Below are positions 29,917 to 37,904 of a stretch of DNA of 64,000 nt, in pieces. Positions within the stretch are counted from its first letter, which is position 1; every line of letters starts with the position of its first letter. The notes under the pieces were generated by a model. The model saw only the letters and a list, made by a program, of their open reading frames with translations, was not told where the DNA came from and searched no databases. This DNA comes from Caulobacter sp. NIBR1757 (lineage in GTDB: Bacteria; Pseudomonadota; Alphaproteobacteria; Caulobacterales; Caulobacteraceae): positions 3,608,501 to 3,672,500 of the forward strand of contig NZ_CP115463.1 of the NCBI RefSeq assembly GCF_027912495.1, written 5' to 3'. A program made the translations under genes and the position numbers.

Positions 29917-31138
29917 TGTCGTCATCATCGGGGCGGGCCCCTCCGGCGCCGCCGCCGCCGCCTTCCTGCGCCAGAAGGGCCGGACGGTCGAGGTCATCGA
30001 GAAGACCCACTTCCCGCGCTTCTCGATCGGCGAAAGCCTGCTGGCGCAATCGATCGCCATCCTCGACGACGCCGGCCTGCTGCCGGCCGTCGAGGCCGGC
30101 GGCTTCCAGTTCAAGAACGGCGCCGCCTTCCAGCTGAACGACGACTACAAGGCCATCTACTTCCCCGACAAATCGGCGGAAGGCCCCGGCACCACCATCC
30201 AGGTGATGCGCAGCAAGTTCGACAAGATCCTCGCCGACGGCGCGGCCGAGATGGGCGCCAAAGTCGTCTACGGCGAGGAAGTCACCGCCTTCGAAAGCGA
30301 TGACGACGGCGTCAAACTGACGGTCAAGAACGAGGACGGCAGCGTCCGCACCATCGAGGCCCGCTTCTGCCTCGACGGCAGCGGCTTTGGCCGCACGCTC
30401 AGCCGCCTGCTGGACCTGGAGGTTCCCTCGCAGTTTCCGCCGCGCCAGGGCGTCTTCTGCCAGGTGGTCGACAACATCGACGACCCGACCTTCGACCGGA
30501 ACAAGATCCTCGTCTCCATCCACCCCGAGCATCGCCACGTCTGGTACTGGCTGATCCCGCTGGCCGACGGCATCTCCTCGATGGGCGTGGTCGGCTCGCC
30601 CGAGATCGTCGAGGCGGCCGGGGCCACCGAGCAGGAACGCCTCGACACCCTGGTCGGCGCCACCACCCGGATGAAGGAGGTGCTGAAGAACAAGCAGCCC
30701 TACCGCGAGCCTGGCACCATCCATGGCTATTCCTGCTCGGTGAAGAGCCTGTACGGCCCCAGCTACGCCCTGCTTGGCAACGCCGCCGAGTTCCTCGATC
30801 CGGTCTTCTCCTCCGGCGTGACCATCGCCCTGAAGTCGGCCCAGCTGGCCACCGGCCTGATCGACCGCCAGCTGAACGGCGAGACCGTCGACTGGCAGAA
30901 GGAGTTCTCCGACGAGCTCTACATCGGCATCGACACCTTCCGCGCCTGCGTTTCCACCTGGTACGACGAGAGCCTGCAGCGGATCATCTTCAACAAGCCG
31001 GACGAGGCCAACGACATCGTCCGCCACCTGACCTCGGTGCTGGCCGGCTACGCCTGGGACCGCAACAACCCGATCGTGCAGCAGCCCGACCGCTATCTGA
31101 AGACGGTGGACCGGTTCCTGACCACCATGGCGGAATGA
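29900..31138 (+). CDS. FAD-dependent oxidoreductase, flavin-halogenase-like
   Basis: This 412-residue flavoprotein has the FAD site GAGPSG (11-16) and the motif HFPRFSIGES (37-46), common in FADH2-dependent halogenases. Lys72 sits in GFQFKNGAAF, where the catalytic Lys of phenolic halogenases is expected. WYWLIP (215-220) matches the halogenase motif WxWxIP. A role in halogenating the aryl head is possible, as in the brominated xanthomonadins. A reductase or desaturase role cannot be excluded, since many related flavoproteins are not halogenases. ATG 29900 follows GGGGAAG and overlaps the exporter gene. Confidence 0.8.
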   Translation: MSEKLDVVIIGAGPSGAAAAAFLRQKGRTVEVIEKTHFPRFSIGESLLAQSIAILDDAGLLPAVEAGGFQFKNGAAFQLNDDYKAIYFPDKSAEGPGTTIQVMRSKFDKILADGAAEMGAKVVYGEEVTAFESDDDGVKLTVKNEDGSVRTIEARFCLDGSGFGRTLSRLLDLEVPSQFPPRQGVFCQVVDNIDDPTFDRNKILVSIHPEHRHVWYWLIPLADGISSMGVVGSPEIVEAAGATEQERLDTLVGATTRMKEVLKNKQPYREPGTIHGYSCSVKSLYGPSYALLGNAAEFLDPVFSSGVTIALKSAQLATGLIDRQLNGETVDWQKEFSDELYIGIDTFRACVSTWYDESLQRIIFNKPDEANDIVRHLTSVLAGYAWDRNNPIVQQPDRYLKTVDRFLTTMAE

Positions 31139-31731
31139 CCGGCCGCCTCCTCACCCTGCTGCTGGCGGGCACGCTCCTGGCCGGCTGCGTGACCGGCCCG
31201 CCGGCAGGGCCGCCGCCGCCGGCCGGCGTCGCGGCGGTGGCGCGCGACAGGGTCTACCTGACCCTGCCCCTGCCGCCCGCCTATCCGGGCGAAAAGGAGA
31301 TGGCCCAGTCCATCGTCGCCCAGTACGGCCCCCGCAAGGTGGCCTTCGACGCCCTGGTCAGCCTGTCGCCCCAAAAGGTGACCGTCATCGTTACCGCCCC
31401 CGCTGGCCCCCGCGTCGCCCAGATCGACTGGGACGCGACGGGCGTCCGGACGAAGACGGACGGCGCGCCGCCGCCGGGCTTCCGCGGCGAGAACGTGCTG
31501 GCGGATCTGGTGATGACAAGCTGGCCGAGGACGGCGCTGGAAAAGGCGCTGGGCGGTCGGCTGGAGGTCTGGGACTATCCCGACGGTCACCGCAAGCTGG
31601 TCCGCGACCGCGAGCTGGTGGTCGATATCCCGCCGGCGGTGCGCGACGCCGACGGGTCGAGCAAACGCACCCTGACCAACCACGATTTCGGCTACACCCT
31701 GACCATCGTCAGCCGCGAGGCCGGCCAGTGA
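31135..31731 (+). CDS. Outer membrane lipoprotein (DUF3261-like)
   Basis: This 198-residue lipoprotein has a lipobox at LLAGC (about residue 18) after a short hydrophobic stretch. It resembles the DUF3261 proteins found in aryl polyene clusters, and it may act as the outer membrane acceptor for the exported polyene lipid, as LolB does for lipoproteins. That role is inferred from position. It has ATGA overlap with the flavoprotein and GTGA overlap with the ketosynthase. Confidence 0.75.
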   Translation: MTGRLLTLLLAGTLLAGCVTGPPAGPPPPAGVAAVARDRVYLTLPLPPAYPGEKEMAQSIVAQYGPRKVAFDALVSLSPQKVTVIVTAPAGPRVAQIDWDATGVRTKTDGAPPPGFRGENVLADLVMTSWPRTALEKALGGRLEVWDYPDGHRKLVRDRELVVDIPPAVRDADGSSKRTLTNHDFGYTLTIVSREAGQ

Positions 31732-32903
31732 GCCGCCGCGCTTATGTGGCCAGCCACGCCGTGGCCTGCGCCCTGGGCGCCGACAGGACGGAAGTGGCGA
31801 CGAAGCTGTTCAGCGCCGCCCCGCCGACGGTGTCTGGCCGCTGGACCCTGGTCGACGGGCGCGAGGTCCCGGTCGGCGCCCTGCCCTTCTCGCTCGGCGA
31901 AGGGGACCTGACCGACCAGCCGACCCGCAGCCGCACCAACCGCATGCTCGGCCATGTGCTGAAGGACATCGGTCCGGCCGTCGCCGCCGCCATCGAGAAG
32001 TACGGCGCCCGCCGCGTCGGCGTCGTGCTGGGCACCAGCACCTCGGGCGTCGACGAAAGTTTGCACGCCCTGCGCACCAGGCTGGCCGGCCAGGACTGGC
32101 CCCAGGGCTACCACTTCGACGTCCAGGAACTGAACGACCCGGTCGCCGCCGCCCAGGCGCTGACCGGCGCGGCCGGGCCGGCCTATGCGGTCTCCACCGC
32201 CTGCACCTCGGGGGCCAAGGCCATTGCGGCGGGAGCGCGGCTGATCGCGGCCGACCTCTGCGACGCGGTGCTGTGCGGCGGCCTCGACACCCTCTGTGAC
32301 CTGACCCTCAACGGTTTCGGCGCCCTCGAAGCCTTGAGCCCGGAGCTGACCAACCCCTTCAGCGTCAACCGCAAGGGCATCAACATCGGCGAGGGCGCGG
32401 GCCTGTTCCTGCTGACCGTCGACGAGGCCCCCGTCCGCGTCGCCGGCTGGGGCGAGACCAGCGACGCCCACCACATCAGCGCTCCCGACCCGACCGGGGC
32501 CGGCGGCGAGGCGGCGGCCCGCAAGGCCCTGGCCATGGCCGGCCTGTCCCCCGCCGACATCGGCTATGTGCACCTGCACGGCACCGGCACCGAGCTGAAC
32601 GACCGCATGGAGGCCGGCGTCATCAGCCGGGTGTTCGGCGACGCCACGCCGGTCAGTTCGACCAAGCCGCTGACCGGCCACACGCTTGGTGCGGCCGGCG
32701 CGGTGCAGGCCAGCTTCTGCCTGCTGGCCTTTGAAAACGACGGCGCCCTGCCGCCGCACATCTGGGACGGCCAGGCCGACCCGGAGCTGGCGCCGGTCCG
32801 CCTGGCCGCGCCGGGCGACCGCGTCGCCGGCCTTCGCCACGCCCTCTCCGCCTCCTACGCCTTCGGCGGCAACAACGCCGCCGTCATCCTCAGCCAGTCA
32901 TGA
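31728..32903 (+). CDS. Beta-ketoacyl-ACP synthase (KS, FabB-like)
   Basis: This ketosynthase condenses the growing chain with malonyl-ACP. It is 391 residues, with active-site Cys159 in STACTSG and the His pair in HGTGT and GHTLGAAG. All three catalytic residues are present, so it should be active, unlike the shortened homologue at 44442. It starts with GTG 31728, overlapping the lipoprotein stop. It belongs to the same chain-elongating set as the dehydratase and ketoreductase that follow. Functionally it resembles ApeO of characterised clusters. Confidence 0.9.
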   Translation: MSRRAYVASHAVACALGADRTEVATKLFSAAPPTVSGRWTLVDGREVPVGALPFSLGEGDLTDQPTRSRTNRMLGHVLKDIGPAVAAAIEKYGARRVGVVLGTSTSGVDESLHALRTRLAGQDWPQGYHFDVQELNDPVAAAQALTGAAGPAYAVSTACTSGAKAIAAGARLIAADLCDAVLCGGLDTLCDLTLNGFGALEALSPELTNPFSVNRKGINIGEGAGLFLLTVDEAPVRVAGWGETSDAHHISAPDPTGAGGEAAARKALAMAGLSPADIGYVHLHGTGTELNDRMEAGVISRVFGDATPVSSTKPLTGHTLGAAGAVQASFCLLAFENDGALPPHIWDGQADPELAPVRLAAPGDRVAGLRHALSASYAFGGNNAAVILSQS

Positions 32904-33355
32904 CCGCCTATCCCGACATCCAGGGCCTCGTTCCACACAAGCCGCCGATGCTGCTCGTCGATCGGATCGTCGGCGAAGAGGGTGAGACCACCCGCGCCGA
33001 ACACACCATCGCCGCCGACAATCTGTTCCTGGTTCCGGGCCAGGGCGTGCCGACCTATGTCGCCTTCGAGATGATGGCCCAGGGCATCTGCGCCACCGAT
33101 GGCCTGCGCCGCTTCCGGCGCGGCCAGGGGCCAGAGCTCGGCTTCCTGCTCGGCTGCCGCAAGTTCGCCGCCAGCCGCGCCTGGCTGCAGCCGGGCGAGA
33201 CCCTGACCCTGGAATCGACCTGCCTGATCGACGGCGAGACCTCCAGCTACCAGTGCCGGGTGCTGGCCGCCGACGGGACGGAAGTCGCCAACGCCACCGT
33301 CAACGTCTTCCAGCCGGCCGACATGGCCGCCTATCTCGAAGGAACCAGGCTGTGA
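32900..33355 (+). CDS. Hotdog-fold 3-hydroxyacyl-ACP dehydratase (ApeP-like)
   Basis: This 151-residue hotdog protein begins LVPHKPPMLLVDRIV, a FabZ/FabA-type pattern with His-containing active site, and FEMMAQGICATDG later. It removes water from the 3-hydroxyacyl-ACP made by the ketoreductase, forming each conjugated double bond. A second dehydratase domain is fused to the acyl ligase at 40858. It overlaps both neighbours by 4 bases. Confidence 0.85.
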   Translation: MTAYPDIQGLVPHKPPMLLVDRIVGEEGETTRAEHTIAADNLFLVPGQGVPTYVAFEMMAQGICATDGLRRFRRGQGPELGFLLGCRKFAASRAWLQPGETLTLESTCLIDGETSSYQCRVLAADGTEVANATVNVFQPADMAAYLEGTRL

Positions 33356-34092
33356 GCCGAGAGCTGAACGTCAAGCGCCCGGTGCTGGTCACCGGCGCCA
33401 GCAAGGGCATCGGCCGGTCCAGCGCCATCCGCATCGGCGCGGCCGGCCATCCGGTCACCGTCCATTACGGCGGCGACCGGGCCGGCGCCGAGGCCACGGC
33501 GGAGGAAATCCGCGCCGCCGGCGGCGAGGCCGACCTGATGAGCTTCGATGTCTCGGACCGGGCCGCCGCCGCCGCCGCCCTGACCGCCCGGCTGGAGGAC
33601 AAGGGGGCCTACTGGGGCATCCTGCTGAGCGCCGGCATCACTCGCGACAACGCCTTCCCGGCCATCAGCGGCGAGGACTGGGACGCGGTGCTGCGCACCA
33701 ACCTCGACGGCTTCTACAATGTGGTTCACCCGCTCACCATGCCGATGATCCGCCGCCGCGACGGGGGCCGGATCATCGCCCTGTCGAGCGTGTCCGGCGT
33801 CATGGGCAACCGCGGGCAGGTCAACTACAGCGCCGCCAAGGCCGGCATCATCGGGGCCTGCAAGGCCCTCGCCATGGAGCTGGCGTCGCGCAAGATCTGC
33901 GTCAACGCCGTCGCCCCCGGCCTGATCGACACCGGCATGATCGGCGAGGTGCGGCCCGAGGTCATCCAGGCCATTCCGATGGGCCGGATCGGCCATGTCG
34001 ACGAGGTGAGTGAATTGATCGCGTTTCTTTTTTCGCCCAATGCGGGTTACATCACCCGGCAAGTCATTGGGGTGAATGGGGGTTTGGTGTGA
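33352..34092 (+). CDS. 3-ketoacyl-ACP reductase (FabG-like, SDR)
   Basis: This 246-residue short-chain dehydrogenase reduces 3-ketoacyl-ACP with NAD(P)H. The nucleotide-binding motif is TGASKGIG (14-21), and the catalytic set is Ser145/146, Tyr159 and Lys163 (YSAAK). The conserved NAG-equivalent is SAGITRDN. GTG 33352 was chosen because it overlaps the dehydratase stop and homology starts there. It is the ketoreductase of the polyene elongation cycle, like ApeQ. Confidence 0.92.
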   Translation: MSRELNVKRPVLVTGASKGIGRSSAIRIGAAGHPVTVHYGGDRAGAEATAEEIRAAGGEADLMSFDVSDRAAAAAALTARLEDKGAYWGILLSAGITRDNAFPAISGEDWDAVLRTNLDGFYNVVHPLTMPMIRRRDGGRIIALSSVSGVMGNRGQVNYSAAKAGIIGACKALAMELASRKICVNAVAPGLIDTGMIGEVRPEVIQAIPMGRIGHVDEVSELIAFLFSPNAGYITRQVIGVNGGLV

Positions 34093-35312
34093 TGCGTCGC
34101 GTGGTGGTTACCGGAATGGCCGGCATCACCTCGATGGGCCAGCAGTGGTCCGAAATCGAGGCGGGGATGCGCGCCGGCAAGACCGGTATCCGCTACATGC
34201 CGGAGTGGGAACGCCTCACCGACATGGGCATCAAGGTGGCCGGCGGGGCCGACTGGTTCAAACATGAAGGCCACTTCCCGCGCCAGGCCATGCGCAGCAT
34301 GGGCCGTTGCGCCGTGCTGGCCGTCGACGCCGCCGACCGCGCCCTGCAGATGGCCGGCCTGAAGGATGATCCGATCCTGGCCTCGGGCCGGGTCGGGGTG
34401 GCCGCCGGCAGCTCCTACGGCTCGACCGAACCGACCGTCGACTTCGGCAACTTCATGGTCACCGGCAAGGCCGGCAAGCTGAACGCCACCAGCTACATCC
34501 GCATGATGGCCCACACCGCGCCGGTCAACGTCAGCGTCTTCTTCGGCATCAAGGGCCGGATCATCACCACCTCCAGCGCCTGCGTCTCGGGCAGCCAGGG
34601 CATCGGCTACAGCGTCGAGGCCATCCAGGCCGGCAAGGCCGACGTCATGCTGGCCGGCGGGGCGGAAGAGCTGTGCCCGACCATGGCCATGGTCTTCGAC
34701 CGCCTCTATGCCACCAGCAAGATCAACGATCACACCGCCAGCCGCCCGTTCGATGTTTCGCGCGACGGCCTGGTCACCGGCGAAGGCGCCGCCTTCCTGG
34801 TGCTGGAGGAGCTGGAGCATGCCCTGGCCCGCGGCGCCACGCCCCTGGCCGAGATCAAGGGCTTCGCCACCAACGCCGACGGCGCCCACATCAGCCACCC
34901 GGACGGCGAGGTCCAGGCCGTGGTCATGCGCGAGGCCCTGCGCGACGCCGGCATCGCGCCCTCGGACCTGGCCTTCATCAACGGCCATGGCACCGCCACC
35001 GTGGCCGGCGACACCTCCGAGGCCACCGCCACCATGGAGGTCTACGGCGACCGGACGCCCTTCCACACCCTGAAGGGCCACTTCGGCCATACCCTGGGCG
35101 CCTGCGGGGCCATCGAGGCCTGGCTGGGCATCGAGATGCTGCGCCAGGGCGTCGCCGCCCCGATCGCCAACTTCAAGGAAGCCGATCCGCGCTGCGCGCC
35201 GCTGGACTACATCCACGGCGACTTCCGCGATGTCAGCGGCGGCGAGTTCTTCGCCTCCAACAACTTCGCCTTCGGCGGCATCAACACCTCGGTGATTTTC
35301 GGGCGCGTCTGA
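34089..35312 (+). CDS. Beta-ketoacyl-ACP synthase (KS, FabF-like)
   Basis: This second ketosynthase is 406-407 residues, with Cys165 in TTSSACVSGS and the His residues in HGTAT and GHTLGACG. It is FabF-like and corresponds to ApeR in characterised clusters. The adjacent GTG (34089) and ATG (34092) codons are both possible starts, the first overlapping the reductase stop. With the KS at 31728 and the chain-length-factor-like protein at 44442 it forms the polyene condensing machinery. Confidence 0.9.
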   Translation: MMRRVVVTGMAGITSMGQQWSEIEAGMRAGKTGIRYMPEWERLTDMGIKVAGGADWFKHEGHFPRQAMRSMGRCAVLAVDAADRALQMAGLKDDPILASGRVGVAAGSSYGSTEPTVDFGNFMVTGKAGKLNATSYIRMMAHTAPVNVSVFFGIKGRIITTSSACVSGSQGIGYSVEAIQAGKADVMLAGGAEELCPTMAMVFDRLYATSKINDHTASRPFDVSRDGLVTGEGAAFLVLEELEHALARGATPLAEIKGFATNADGAHISHPDGEVQAVVMREALRDAGIAPSDLAFINGHGTATVAGDTSEATATMEVYGDRTPFHTLKGHFGHTLGACGAIEAWLGIEMLRQGVAAPIANFKEADPRCAPLDYIHGDFRDVSGGEFFASNNFAFGGINTSVIFGRV

Positions 35313-35313
35313 C

Positions 35314-35922
35314 GTGATCGATCCTGTCGCCTTCATCCTGGCCGCCCTGACCCTGCTGGCGACGCCGGGACCGACCAACACCCTGCTGGCCATGTCCGGC
35401 GCGGCGGCGGGCCTGCGCCCATCCCTGCGCCTGCTGGCGGCCGAGCTGGCCGGCTACCTGATCTCCATCCTGACCCTGTCGCTGGTCCTCGGCCCGCTGG
35501 TGTGCGGCAACCTGATGGTGGCCGTGACGCTGAAGGGTCTCTGCGCCCTCTACCTCGTCTACCTGGCCATCAAGCTGTGGCGCGAGGGCTCCAGCGCCCT
35601 GATCACCAACGCCCCCGTGCCCTTTCGCCGGGTGTTCACCACCACGCTTCTGAACCCCAAGGCGGTGATCTTCGCCTTCCTGATCCTGCCTCACCTCGCC
35701 GACCGCCGAATCCTGCAGGGCCTGCCCTACCTGGCCGGCCTCTGCGGCCTGATCCTGCTCGTCGGCAGCAGCTGGATCGCGCTGGGCTCGGCCCTTCGGG
35801 CCGGCAGCGGCGGCAGGGTCACCGGCGGCATCGTCCGCCGCGTCGGGGCCGCCGCCCTGGCCATCTTCGCCGTCGTGCTCAGCAGTTCAGCCTGGACCAC
35901 GGCCGCGGCCATGGGCCACTAA
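35314..35922 (+). CDS. LysE/RhtB-family exporter
   Basis: This 202-residue inner membrane protein has about six helices and the LysE signature (ATPGPTNTLLAMSGAAAG; TTTLLNPKAVIFAF). The family exports amino acids and related compounds. GTG 35314 lies one base after the ketosynthase stop, so it is probably in the same transcript and may be the last gene of the arm. No link to pigment synthesis is known, and it could simply be a neighbour. A hairpin follows 22 bases after its stop. Confidence 0.83.
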   Translation: MIDPVAFILAALTLLATPGPTNTLLAMSGAAAGLRPSLRLLAAELAGYLISILTLSLVLGPLVCGNLMVAVTLKGLCALYLVYLAIKLWREGSSALITNAPVPFRRVFTTTLLNPKAVIFAFLILPHLADRRILQGLPYLAGLCGLILLVGSSWIALGSALRAGSGGRVTGGIVRRVGAAALAIFAVVLSSSAWTTAAAMGH

Positions 35923-35943
35923 ACGAGCCTTGGCGCTGCCGAA

Positions 35944-35964
35944 AACGCCCGCGCGCCGGGCGTT
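35944..35964 (+). terminator. Hairpin after the plus-strand polyene arm
   Basis: AACGCCCG / CGGGCGTT with a 5-base loop lies 22 bases after the lysE-like stop. A T pair but no long U tract follows. It probably ends or slows the long transcript. Confidence 0.5.
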
Positions 35965-35969
35965 CGAGC

Positions 35970-35987
35970 AATATGTCTAGACATATT
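35970..35987. promoter_or_regulatory. 18-base palindrome, copy 2
   Basis: AATATGTCTAGACATATT is identical over 18 bases to the palindrome at 15764-15783. Both are AT-rich, centred on CTAG, and lie between convergent genes. See the finding for its possible meaning. Confidence 0.7.
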
Positions 35988-36224
35988 CATCTACGAAAAA
36001 TGGCGGGATCTCGCGTCATGGCCGGCGGCGGCGGACGCGTTGACATGAGCGCATCACAAGCCGTCAACATTCCCCGCCCCGGCGCCAACCGCATGTCAAC
36101 GTCGGCGCCTACATTCACAGCGCCCACCGCAACCAAATTATCACTCTAAATCCGTGACTTGCAGGAAACGACCGCCCTTGCCTCGGCTCCACACGGTATA
36201 ATCGTTGACCGCTTCGATAGCGGG

Positions 36225-37904
36225 TCAGGCGTTGGCCATCGTCTCGCGGATGGCGCTGGCCAGGTCGTCCAGCCGGTAGGGTTTGGGCAGCACATGCACG
36301 CCCAGGTCCTCGGCCGCCCGGCGGGAAGCCTCTGCGAAACCGCTGGTCAGCAGCACCGGCAGATCAGGACGCCGATGATGGATCTCGCGAGCCAGATCGA
36401 CGCCGTTCATGGCGCCCGGCATCATGATGTCGCTGAACACGACATCGATCCGGCGACCGTTGGCCAGGGCGCCGAGGCCACCGGCGGCGGAGGCGGCGCG
36501 GGTCACGTCGAAGCCGATCTGGTGCAGCATCTCGGTGACCAGGGCGGCGACCTCGTCATCGTCCTCGACCAGCAGGACGCAGCCGGAGAAGCGGCTGGCG
36601 GTGCGGACCGGGCCGGTGTCGAGGGCCGGCCTGGGCGCCGCGCTGGCCGGCTTGGCCGAGCGTGGCAGCATGAGGATGACGCGGGTCCCTTCCTCGAGCT
36701 TGGACTCGATGTGCACGGAGCCGCCCGACTGGCGGGCGAAGCCATAGGCCTGGGCCAGGCCGAGGCCCGAGCCCTTGCCGATCTCCTTGGTGGTGAAGAA
36801 GGGTTCGAACACCCGCGCCTTCACCGTGTCGCTCATCCCCGTGCCGGTGTCGCGCACCTCGAGGCGGACGAAGTCGCCGATGATGTCGCCCTCGCGCCAG
36901 TCCTCGACATTGCGGGCCGAGATGACGATCTCGCCGCCCTTGGGCATGGCGTCGCGGGCATTGAAGGCCAGGTTGAGGATGACCAGCTCGAGCTCGCCGG
37001 CATCGACCTCGACCGGCCAGAGGTGGTCGTCGAACTCCAGATCGACGTGAACATCGCCCCGCAGAGAGCGATCCAGCAGTTCGCGCATGCCGCCGATGCG
37101 GGTCTGCAGGTCAACGGCCTCGGGGGCCAGCGGCTGGCGGCGGGAGAAGGCGAGCAGCTGGCGGGTCAGGGCCGAGCCCCGGTCGGCCGCCTGGCGCATG
37201 CCCTGCAGCAGGCGGGCCCGGCGAGCCGGGTCCTCCTGGCGGTCGATCATGTCGAGGCCGCCCTGGATGACCATGAGGAGGTTGTTGAAATCGTGGGCGA
37301 CGCCGCCGGTCAGCTGGCCGATGGCCTCCATCTTCTGGGCCTGGCGCAGGTTCTCCTCGATGCGGGCCCGCTCGGCCATCTGGGTGACCAGTTCGGCGTT
37401 GGCGGTGCGCAGCTGTTCGGTCCGCGCCGCGACCAGGGCCTCGAGGTCTTGGGCCGCCTTTTCGCGGGCGGCGAGCAGGGCCTGGACCTCGTACTGCCGG
37501 GCCCTGGCCCGCAGCGCCGCCTGCACGGTGCTGGTCAGGGTAATCGGCTGTACCGGCCGTTCGAGCAGCGAGACGTTGCGCAGGGTCTCGACGAGGGTCT
37601 TGCGCCAGGCCGCGACCCGCGGCTGCTCATGGCGGCTGGTCAGCACCACGAACGGCAGGTCCGACCAGGCCGGCTGGGCCTCGATCCAGTCGGAGAGGCC
37701 CGACAGATCCTTGCCGAACAGGCCCTCCTCGGCGACGAACACCGCCGCCGCCCCGGCCTGGAGCTCGCTCACCAGAGAAGGCAGGTCCCCGCAGACGAAG
37801 GCGTCCAGTCCGGCCCGCCGCAACAGCTCGGCCGAGGCCGGCCCGTCCCGCCCGATGGGAGCGTAGACCAGCACCCGGCGGCGGGAGGCCTCAACGCTGT
37901 TCAT
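36225..37904 (-). CDS. Hybrid sensor histidine kinase with two receiver domains
   Basis: This 559-residue soluble kinase has an N-terminal receiver-like domain (about 8-130) in which the phospho-acceptor Asp position reads VFVAEEG. A coiled coil (135-190) precedes HisKA with His204 in [11 protein letters not shown], and an HATPase domain follows ([22 protein letters not shown]). The C-terminal receiver has Asp493 (VFSDIMMPG). There is no transmembrane segment. The gene starts inside the end of the kaiC-like gene (14-base overlap), so the two proteins are likely partners. The input is unknown and no output regulator is nearby. Confidence 0.9.
   Translation of the reverse strand: MNSVEASRRRVLVYAPIGRDGPASAELLRRAGLDAFVCGDLPSLVSELQAGAAAVFVAEEGLFGKDLSGLSDWIEAQPAWSDLPFVVLTSRHEQPRVAAWRKTLVETLRNVSLLERPVQPITLTSTVQAALRARARQYEVQALLAAREKAAQDLEALVAARTEQLRTANAELVTQMAERARIEENLRQAQKMEAIGQLTGGVAHDFNNLLMVIQGGLDMIDRQEDPARRARLLQGMRQAADRGSALTRQLLAFSRRQPLAPEAVDLQTRIGGMRELLDRSLRGDVHVDLEFDDHLWPVEVDAGELELVILNLAFNARDAMPKGGEIVISARNVEDWREGDIIGDFVRLEVRDTGTGMSDTVKARVFEPFFTTKEIGKGSGLGLAQAYGFARQSGGSVHIESKLEEGTRVILMLPRSAKPASAAPRPALDTGPVRTASRFSGCVLLVEDDDEVAALVTEMLHQIGFDVTRAASAAGGLGALANGRRIDVVFSDIMMPGAMNGVDLAREIHHRRPDLPVLLTSGFAEASRRAAEDLGVHVLPKPYRLDDLASAIRETMANA

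Larger units (their letters stand above)
35923..36224. other. Convergent intergenic region between the polyene arm and the kinase
   Basis: These 302 bases hold no convincing gene. Features seen are the hairpin at 35944-35964, the palindrome at 35970-35987, a pair of 10-base inverted repeats (CGTTGACATG at 36038-36047 and CATGTCAACG at 36092-36101), a further GTCAAC at 36063-36068, and an AT-rich patch (36125-36150). The repeated TTGAC motifs may be sites for a DNA-binding protein. A small RNA is possible but not shown. Confidence 0.55.

Noticed and set aside
27856..30114. A long antisense frame over the MMPL exporter
   Set aside because: It is Gly/Ala/Arg-rich with no domain, and it lies opposite an exporter with all expected membrane segments.
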